From positions 1 to 17,581 of the forward strand of contig JAOUJX010000035.1 in NCBI GenBank assembly GCA_029882955.1: DNA of 17,581 nt. The letters run 5' to 3'. The stretch is from Gammaproteobacteria bacterium (lineage in GTDB: Bacteria > Pseudomonadota > Gammaproteobacteria > GCA-001735895). The notes under the pieces are model-generated. The model was not told where the DNA came from, ran no database searches, and saw nothing but the letters and a program-made list of their open reading frames with translations. Below are positions 13,233-17,581 of the stretch, piece after piece (position 1 is the stretch's first letter; each line of letters begins with the position of its first letter). Position numbers and translations under genes: made by a program.

Positions 13233-14135
13233 CTATTTAGATTTCTTGCGTGCAGCTTTTTTTTCCGCTTTCTGTTGGCGGATAATTTCTACCAGGGCCA
13301 TTTCCTTTTCGATCATCTCCGGTGTTTCAAAACATACCGAGCCGAGTTCTCCACTGCGTAATTCCGTGATGAGCAAGCGGGCTACTTTTTCAAAATCTAT
13401 CATGCCACCTGAAACTATGCATCCTCGCTGACGCGCTATTAATTCAAGCAATTCTATTTCGGTAGGCGGTAATTTATCAATCGAGTATCTGTGCTGAATA
13501 CGTTGCGGATAGTCGTTCAGAAAAAACTCTGCAATGAAGCAGGCAACTTCCTGTAAATCTAACGCTGTGTCGCGAATCGCACCGGTGGCAGCCAGACGAT
13601 AACCACTATTTTCGTTTTCGATATTGGGCCAAAGCATGCCTGGTGTATCGATAAGCGTCAGCTCCGCAGATATTTCGATGCGCTGCTGCATACGAGTAAG
13701 CGCGGCTTCGTTACCAGTTTTAGCAATGGAGCGACCCGCTATGCGGTTTATCAGGGTCGACTTACCGACGTTCGGTATACCTGCAATCATGGCATAGATC
13801 ATCGAAGATCGATTATTTCTTTTTGGAATCAAACCCCGGGCAAGATCCATCAATCCTGAAATAACTTTGTCCTCAAGGCTACAGGTCAGAGTTTTCACCT
13901 GACTATCCTCTTCGAGGCGATTCTGCCAGGCGCGTAAACGATCCTGATCCGCGAGGTCACTTTTGTTCAAAATTTTAATGCAGGGTTTACCCTTACGTAA
14001 ATTCGCCAGCATCGGGTTTTCACTGGAGTAGGGCAAGCGTGCATCGAGAACCTCAACAACCAAATCAACCTGCGGCAGAATTTTCTTAAATTCCTTGCTA
14101 GCCTTGTGCATATGGCCGGGGTACCACTGAATCAT
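13233..14135 (-). CDS. ylqF: Ribosome-assembly GTPase YlqF/RbgA family
   Basis: YlqF is a circularly permuted GTPase that helps late assembly of the 50S ribosomal subunit. The permutation is visible: G4 NKSD (57-60) precedes G1 GIPNVGKST (119-127) and G3 DTPG (163-166). The N-terminal IQWYPGHMHKA and the DLVVEVLDARLP stretch are family hallmarks. The 300-residue length is usual. The loop between G1 and G3 that reads PGVT or PAVT in many relatives is AALT here, keeping the threonine. The C-terminal region ends in a Lys/Ala-rich basic tail (about 286-300), probably contacting rRNA. The start at ATG 14135 has a GCAGGA ribosome site 5 bases away. It leads a two-gene unit with the GNAT gene and is divergent from ybcJ. 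Confidence 0.95.
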   Translation of the reverse strand: MIQWYPGHMHKASKEFKKILPQVDLVVEVLDARLPYSSENPMLANLRKGKPCIKILNKSDLADQDRLRAWQNRLEEDSQVKTLTCSLEDKVISGLMDLARGLIPKRNNRSSMIYAMIAGIPNVGKSTLINRIAGRSIAKTGNEAALTRMQQRIEISAELTLIDTPGMLWPNIENENSGYRLAATGAIRDTALDLQEVACFIAEFFLNDYPQRIQHRYSIDKLPPTEIELLELIARQRGCIVSGGMIDFEKVARLLITELRSGELGSVCFETPEMIEKEMALVEIIRQQKAEKKAARKKSK

Positions 14136-14227
14136 AAGAATCCTGCTAAAAGTAATTCCTGCTATTCTCTCTTATTAACATAATAATTTATAATGAAATA
14201 TTCAGCGCTTCTACTAATATTAGAATC
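14136..14227. promoter_or_regulatory. AT-rich divergent promoter region between ylqF and ybcJ
   Basis: This 92-base gap must hold the promoters for both directions. A perfect TATAAT (14189-14194) points to ybcJ, but no convincing -35 lies 17 bases before it. On the minus strand several AT-rich -10-like words exist without a clear partner. The assignment is weak beyond the location. Confidence 0.35.
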
Positions 14228-14473
14228 ATGAATGATACCTCCAAAATAATCACAGAACTTGAATCGGAATTTGTCGAACTTTACAAGATACTAAAGTACG
14301 AAGGTATCTCGGACAGTGGCGGTTCCGCCAAACAGGCCATAGCTGACGGCCTGGTCAGTGTTAATGGCGAGGTAGAAACCCGCAAACGCAAAAAAATATC
14401 TGCCGGGGACCAAATTAAAATATCCGGCCACACTATCGACGTGGTAGGAAAAAACGGTGAACTAGACCTTTAG
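14228..14473 (+). CDS. ybcJ: S4-domain RNA-binding protein YbcJ family
   Basis: This is a stand-alone S4 domain of 81 residues (E. coli YbcJ has 70). FVELYKILKYEGISDSGGSAKQAI and GLVSVNGEVETRKRKKI follow the S4 pattern: two helices, then a turn with the basic TRKRKK patch that contacts RNA, ending with GDQIKISG. The first 15 residues are an acidic extension not present in E. coli YbcJ. Its molecular role is not established; family members are presumed to bind structured RNA. It has no obvious Shine-Dalgarno site before the ATG at 14228. It lies opposite ylqF and ahead of trhO by 82 bases. That gap contains a short inverted repeat (14513-14524) but no clear terminator. Confidence 0.93.
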   Translation: MNDTSKIITELESEFVELYKILKYEGISDSGGSAKQAIADGLVSVNGEVETRKRKKISAGDQIKISGHTIDVVGKNGELDL

Positions 14474-14555
14474 CCAAAGCCAGGGTTAGGCTAGAATGGC
14501 GGGTTTTTTAATTTCGGCACCGAATTTACGTTTCGGCTAGCTGCCAGGTTCTTCC

Positions 14556-15536
14556 ATGTCAGACATTGTTGTCGCTGCACTTTATCGATTTATTCAGCTC
14601 GATAACCATCAGGATTTACGCCTGCCACTTCTTAATATGATGCTGCAAAATCATGTTCGCGGAACGCTATTACTCGCACCCGAAGGTATCAATGGCACAG
14701 TCGCCGGCTCACAGCAGGCCATCGATAATTTGCTCGACTGGCTTCGGCAGGATCCGCGGCTGGAACCGCTCGAGTGCAAATTCTCTTACGACAAGGAAAT
14801 GCCTTTTTATCGCTCCCGGGTTAAATTAAAAAAAGAGATAGTCACCATGGGTATCGAAGGCATTAACCCTAACCGGGTAGTAGGCACTTATGTAAAGCCT
14901 GGCGAGTGGAACGAACTCATTTCGGACCCCGAAGTCACGGTGATCGATACGCGCAATGACTACGAGTCAGCCATTGGCAGTTTTAAAAATGCCACTCTAC
15001 CAAACACCAAAAGCTTCCGGGATTTCCCGGAGTACGCCAAAAATCACCTGGACAAGGAAAAACAGGGGCGGGTGGCTATGTTTTGTACCGGCGGTATTCG
15101 TTGTGAAAAGTCGACCGCGTATCTTAAGGAACTCGGATTTAAAGAGGTTTACCATCTAGAAGGTGGCATCCTGAAATACCTCGAAGAGATTCCAGAAGCA
15201 GAATCGCTATGGCAGGGAGAGTGTTTCGTTTTTGATAATCGCGTCAGTGTTAACCATGCTCTTGAGAAAGGCAGTTACGACCAGTGCCACGCTTGCCGCC
15301 TGCCAATAACCGAAGCAGACAAAGACAGTCCCAAATATCAGCAGGGTGTCAGCTGCCCCGCCTGTTACGATAATAAGTCAGACGAGGAAAGGGCTCGTTT
15401 TCGTGAACGCGAAAAGCAGGTACAGCTGGCGAAACAAAGAGGCGAAGAACATATCGGCAATGATGCCCGAATTCAGAGTAAGACCCGTAAACAGAGCAAA
15501 ATCGATTACAAACAAGCACAAAGAAATAGTGGCTAA
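14556..15536 (+). CDS. trhO: tRNA uridine(34) hydroxylase TrhO (rhodanese family, YceA)
   Basis: TrhO uses O2 to hydroxylate uridine 34 in the wobble position of certain tRNAs, a step toward 5-carboxymethoxy- or 5-methoxyuridine. The 326 residues show the usual order. An N-terminal acylphosphatase-like domain contains LAPEGINGTVAGS. A rhodanese domain begins near VTVIDTRNDYE and has the active-site loop CTGGIRCEKS with Cys177. A C-terminal tail carries CHACRLP and SCPACYD, a CxxC pair likely binding zinc, then a charged, helical end (about 295-326). The ATG at 14556 is preceded by a weak AGG. The stop falls one base before that of the convergent DUF2835 gene. There is no sign of degeneration. 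Confidence 0.95.
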   Translation: MSDIVVAALYRFIQLDNHQDLRLPLLNMMLQNHVRGTLLLAPEGINGTVAGSQQAIDNLLDWLRQDPRLEPLECKFSYDKEMPFYRSRVKLKKEIVTMGIEGINPNRVVGTYVKPGEWNELISDPEVTVIDTRNDYESAIGSFKNATLPNTKSFRDFPEYAKNHLDKEKQGRVAMFCTGGIRCEKSTAYLKELGFKEVYHLEGGILKYLEEIPEAESLWQGECFVFDNRVSVNHALEKGSYDQCHACRLPITEADKDSPKYQQGVSCPACYDNKSDEERARFREREKQVQLAKQRGEEHIGNDARIQSKTRKQSKIDYKQAQRNSG

Positions 15537-15537
15537 A

Positions 15538-15762
15538 TTAGACTGATTTAGAAAGTTGTAGAATTTTATTGTCTTCATCTATTTCTACACTGAACCGCCC
15601 GTTTATTCCTTCATTAGTCACATAGGACCTGAAGTTTTGCGCCGGCAATTGCAACTTAATGCCATGGTCGGTAGTTACCAGCAGGAATCTTGCCTGTCCC
15701 TGATAAATAATCCGCGTTTTCTCTGCGGACAATTGCATGGTAAATTCGTAAGTTCGATTCAT
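15538..15762 (-). CDS. DUF2835 family protein
   Basis: The 74-residue cytosolic protein matches the DUF2835 pattern of gammaproteobacteria from memory: a YxFxM-xLS opening, a YQGQARFLLVTTDHGIKLQLP core, then FRSYVTNEGINGRF and a final charged strand with LQLSKS. It is likely a small all-beta fold; no function is known. The ATG at 15762 is directly preceded by AAGGA, which is closer than ideal. Another in-frame ATG (15738) is available but would delete the conserved beginning. It ends one base from the trhO stop, so the two transcripts must overlap. It is divergent from the racemase gene, whose preferred start lies 45 bases beyond. Confidence 0.88.
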   Translation of the reverse strand: MNRTYEFTMQLSAEKTRIIYQGQARFLLVTTDHGIKLQLPAQNFRSYVTNEGINGRFSVEIDEDNKILQLSKSV

Positions 15763-15794
15763 TCCTTAAATGCTATCATGCAGCGAGTAAAACC

Positions 15795-15799
15795 GGAGA
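15795..15799 (+). promoter_or_regulatory. Shine-Dalgarno site deciding a TTG start for the racemase gene
   Basis: GGAGA (15795-15799) lies 8 bases before TTG 15808. In-frame ATGs upstream (15637, 15778) have no comparable site, and 15637 lies inside the opposing DUF2835 gene. Starting at the TTG gives the family N-terminus KTIGLIGGMSWEST. Confidence 0.75.
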
Positions 15800-15807
15800 A
15801 CAAAAAC

Positions 15808-16500
15808 TTGAAAACCATCGGCTTAATCGGCGGCATGAGCTGGGAAAGTACCGAATACTATTATCGGCAGATTAACGAAGGTATCCGGAGTAAATTAGGC
15901 GGGTTACATTCCGCCAAAATATTACTATATAGCGTCGACTTTTCACCCATCGAAAAACTACAACATGCCGGTGACTGGGATGGCACCGCAGAAATACTGG
16001 CCTCAGCGGCACAGTCACTGGAAGCAGGAGGGGCGGACTTTTTTCTGATTTGTACCAATACCATGCATCGGGTGTCAGATTCAGTCACGGCTACTGTCGA
16101 TATTCCTTTGTTGCATATCGCCGATGCAACCGGCGATGTTTTAAAAGCGGACGGCATTAGACGGATCGGATTACTCGGTACCGCCTTTACCATGGAACAG
16201 GACTTTTATAGAAAACGGATTAGTGACCATTATGGCATCGACGTCGTGGTTCCCGATTCCAACGATCGAAAACAGGTTCATGATATTATCTATCAACAAC
16301 TGGTTCTAGGCGATGTCCGTACAGAATCGAGAAAAATATACCTCGATATTATCGAACGGCTGCGGCAACGCGGCTGCGAGGCTATTATCCTGGGCTGTAC
16401 GGAAATCTGTATGCTGGTTAGTCAGGAGGACACCGACGTCAAGCTCTACGATACGACTTCGATTCACGCCCAACTGGCCGTCGAAAAAGCCCTGGACTAG
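15808..16500 (+). CDS. Aspartate/glutamate racemase-family protein
   Basis: This is a cofactor-independent amino-acid racemase fold of 230 residues, the normal length once the TTG start is used. The N-terminal GLIGGMSWESTEYYY is the hallmark of the YgeA/RacX branch. The two catalytic cysteine motifs are ICTNTMH (Cys82) and LGCTEICM (Cys197), located as in E. coli YgeA, where the second is also Cys197 by my recollection. Both cysteines are present, so two-base proton abstraction and donation is possible. The substrate (Asp, Glu or a broad set) cannot be decided from the sequence. D-amino acids could go to the wall or be catabolised. It is convergent with parA, with 4 bases between the stops, and no terminator is seen there. 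Confidence 0.88.
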   Translation: MKTIGLIGGMSWESTEYYYRQINEGIRSKLGGLHSAKILLYSVDFSPIEKLQHAGDWDGTAEILASAAQSLEAGGADFFLICTNTMHRVSDSVTATVDIPLLHIADATGDVLKADGIRRIGLLGTAFTMEQDFYRKRISDHYGIDVVVPDSNDRKQVHDIIYQQLVLGDVRTESRKIYLDIIERLRQRGCEAIILGCTEICMLVSQEDTDVKLYDTTSIHAQLAVEKALD

Positions 16501-16504
16501 AAAC

Positions 16505-17155
16505 CTAGCGCGAATTAATCGGCATACTGCGTTTACTATTCAGCCACTTAATAATAGGCTCCCATTGGTCCCTGTCTCGTGTTACCTGATAGGGTGCCAG
16601 ATCAAATATACCCAGGCCTCGTTCAGCAGCTTTATTATAGTTTTGAGTTTCACGTAATACGCTTATAAATGGTGCTTTACGGACTTTTTTAAGATAACTG
16701 TCGAGCTGATGGTAGACATTGGTGTTCTCACGGCAGCGATTAGCAACTAGCGCAACTCGACATTCTTTGCGGGACACTCGACCATTAGCCAATACTTTCT
16801 GAATAAATGGTGTTGCAGCACGCATATCAATAGGGGAAGGTAATACGGGAATAATAATACTCTGGGCTCGTCGCAGGAAACCATTCAGCTCGTTACCATA
16901 AACAGCTGCTGGCGTATCATAAATAATATAATCGACATTTCTTGGCGAACGATAGTTACCTTTCGATGCATCTACACCTGTTATAGATTTTCGGCCACCA
17001 CTTCGAGCGGCTAACCAGTCGAAGCTGGATAATTGAGGATCAAAATCGACTAATACTACTTTCTTGCCTTGCATGGCGTAATAACTCGCCAGATTTGTCG
17101 TAAGAGTGCTTTTCCCTGAACCACCTTTTGAATTTAGCACCATGATTGATCGCAT
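16505..17155 (-). CDS. Orphan ParA-family ATPase
   Basis: The 216-residue protein has the deviant Walker A of ParA/MinD ATPases, SKGGSGKST (Lys10 and Lys15), then VLVDFDPQ (A') and DYIIYDTP (Walker B). This ATPase family forms ATP-dependent dimers that bind DNA or membrane and position cargo. It is shorter than chromosomal ParA/Soj (about 250 residues) and has no N-terminal DNA-binding helix-turn-helix. No parB gene or parS-like repeat is in the window. The segment from SRKECRVALVANR to the C-terminus is rich in basic residues, compatible with nonspecific DNA binding as in McdA-like proteins (inference). The start ATG 17155 has an excellent GGAGG ribosome site 8 bases away (17164-17168). It is same-strand with ubiD, 103 bases downstream of it. 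Cargo is unknown. Confidence 0.9.
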   Translation of the reverse strand: MRSIMVLNSKGGSGKSTLTTNLASYYAMQGKKVVLVDFDPQLSSFDWLAARSGGRKSITGVDASKGNYRSPRNVDYIIYDTPAAVYGNELNGFLRRAQSIIIPVLPSPIDMRAATPFIQKVLANGRVSRKECRVALVANRCRENTNVYHQLDSYLKKVRKAPFISVLRETQNYNKAAERGLGIFDLAPYQVTRDRDQWEPIIKWLNSKRSMPINSR

Positions 17156-17258
17156 TGATTCATCCTCCAGTCTAATTTCTGTTCAAATTATCCTTGAATT
17201 TAACCGCTGGTGCAAAGTGACTGACGCGAACCCGCTTTCAATAAACAATTGAAGCTTT

Positions 17259-17581
17259 TTAATCAGTCCGGTCTATACCCAGTTGATCCCATATTTCATC
17301 TATTCTTCTAACCACAGCCTGATCCATCTCTATAGGTGTACCCCATTCGCGTGCCGTTTCACCCGGCAGTTTATTAGTAGCATCAAGACCCATTTTTGAA
17401 CCGAGACCTGATACAGGTGAAGCAAAATCCAGGTAATCGATAGGTGTGTTTTCGATAATCGTGGTATCACGCGCCGGATCCACGCGGGTAGAGATTGCCC
17501 AGATTATATCCTCCCAGTTTCGAGCATCGATATCGTCGTCGACCACAATCACGAACTTGGTATACATAAACTGCCGAAGAA
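17259..17581 (-). CDS. ubiD: 4-hydroxy-3-polyprenylbenzoate decarboxylase UbiD, C-terminal end (5' part outside window)
   Basis: UbiD decarboxylates the polyprenylated 4-hydroxybenzoate ring in ubiquinone synthesis, using prenylated FMN made by UbiX. Only about the last 107 residues are present. The frame stays open to the right edge (LRQF precedes the internal ATG at 17567), so the gene continues beyond. The diagnostic stretches are FVIVVDDDIDARNWEDIIWA, ENTPIDYLDFASPVSG and the SKMGLDATNK block, matching the E. coli C-terminus closely. The acidic DDDID patch and the end in WDQLGIDRTD are normal. The full family length is about 490 residues. Parent-level assignment to UbiD rather than another UbiD-like decarboxylase rests on this tail alone. 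Confidence 0.95.
   Translation of the reverse strand, partial: LRQFMYTKFVIVVDDDIDARNWEDIIWAISTRVDPARDTTIIENTPIDYLDFASPVSGLGSKMGLDATNKLPGETAREWGTPIEMDQAVVRRIDEIWDQLGIDRTD

Noticed and set aside
14513..14524. Inverted repeat TTCGG-CA-CCGAA between ybcJ and trhO as a terminator or operator
   Set aside because: Only five pairs, no adjacent T run of note, and no regulator to link it with.
1..17581. Search for tRNA or rRNA genes, CRISPR repeats, transposase genes, prophage modules and attachment-site repeats
   Set aside because: None could be recognised on either strand; intergenic gaps are short and the genes are mostly housekeeping.

Overview
The window is a gene-dense, roughly syntenic chromosomal stretch from a gammaproteobacterium, most likely marine. 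The lineage is read from the proteins: AcnB, ThiBPQ, YbcJ, TrhO, ArfB, a DUF2835 protein and the UbiD C-terminus are closest, from memory, to gammaproteobacterial versions. The marine habitat is inferred from an intact DddP-type DMSP lyase. No rRNA, tRNA, CRISPR array, insertion sequence or prophage block is visible. Both end genes (acnB, ubiD) are cut by the window edges.

Left part (1-4640). The C-terminal two thirds of aconitase B ends in a strong intrinsic terminator. It is followed by an HNH-type protein with a second cysteine-rich module, then by dddP, and by a convergent TauE/SafE-family permease. The dddP product keeps every metal-ligand and catalytic position I can recall for the characterised DddP enzyme, at a constant +2 numbering offset, so a DMSP-cleaving role (DMS plus acrylate) is well supported by sequence.

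Middle (4778-8260, minus strand). A short array reads kinase, YHS protein, arfB. The first gene encodes a large membrane-anchored CHASE2-TPR-Ser/Thr protein kinase. It is followed by an exported YHS-domain protein and the ribosome-rescue hydrolase ArfB, with gaps of 24 and 27 bases. Their start codons appear to be non-ATG.

Thiamine locus (8426-12741, minus strand). A clear sigma70-type promoter leads into a TPP riboswitch and a short hairpin that can cover the Shine-Dalgarno site. Then come thiB, thiP, thiQ and an aminoglycoside/choline-kinase-fold protein whose GTG start overlaps the thiQ stop. The layout predicts a TPP-repressed thiamine uptake-and-phosphorylation operon: ThiB captures thiamine in the periplasm, ThiP/ThiQ import it, and the kinase probably traps it as thiamine monophosphate. 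ThiQ carries a D-loop Asp-to-Gly substitution.

Right part (12751-17581). A GNAT acetyltransferase and the circularly permuted ribosome-assembly GTPase YlqF lie on the minus strand. Divergent from them are ybcJ (S4 RNA-binding) and trhO (tRNA U34 hydroxylase) on the plus strand. A small DUF2835 gene is convergent with trhO. Next come an Asp/Glu racemase-family enzyme with a TTG start, an orphan ParA-type ATPase without a ParB, and the 3' end of ubiD (ubiquinone pathway).

Most of the window is ordinary housekeeping. The points worth a second look are the dddP locus, the two-module HNH protein, the CHASE2 kinase cluster, the thiamine operon's control region and kinase, the ThiQ D-loop change and the solitary ParA.
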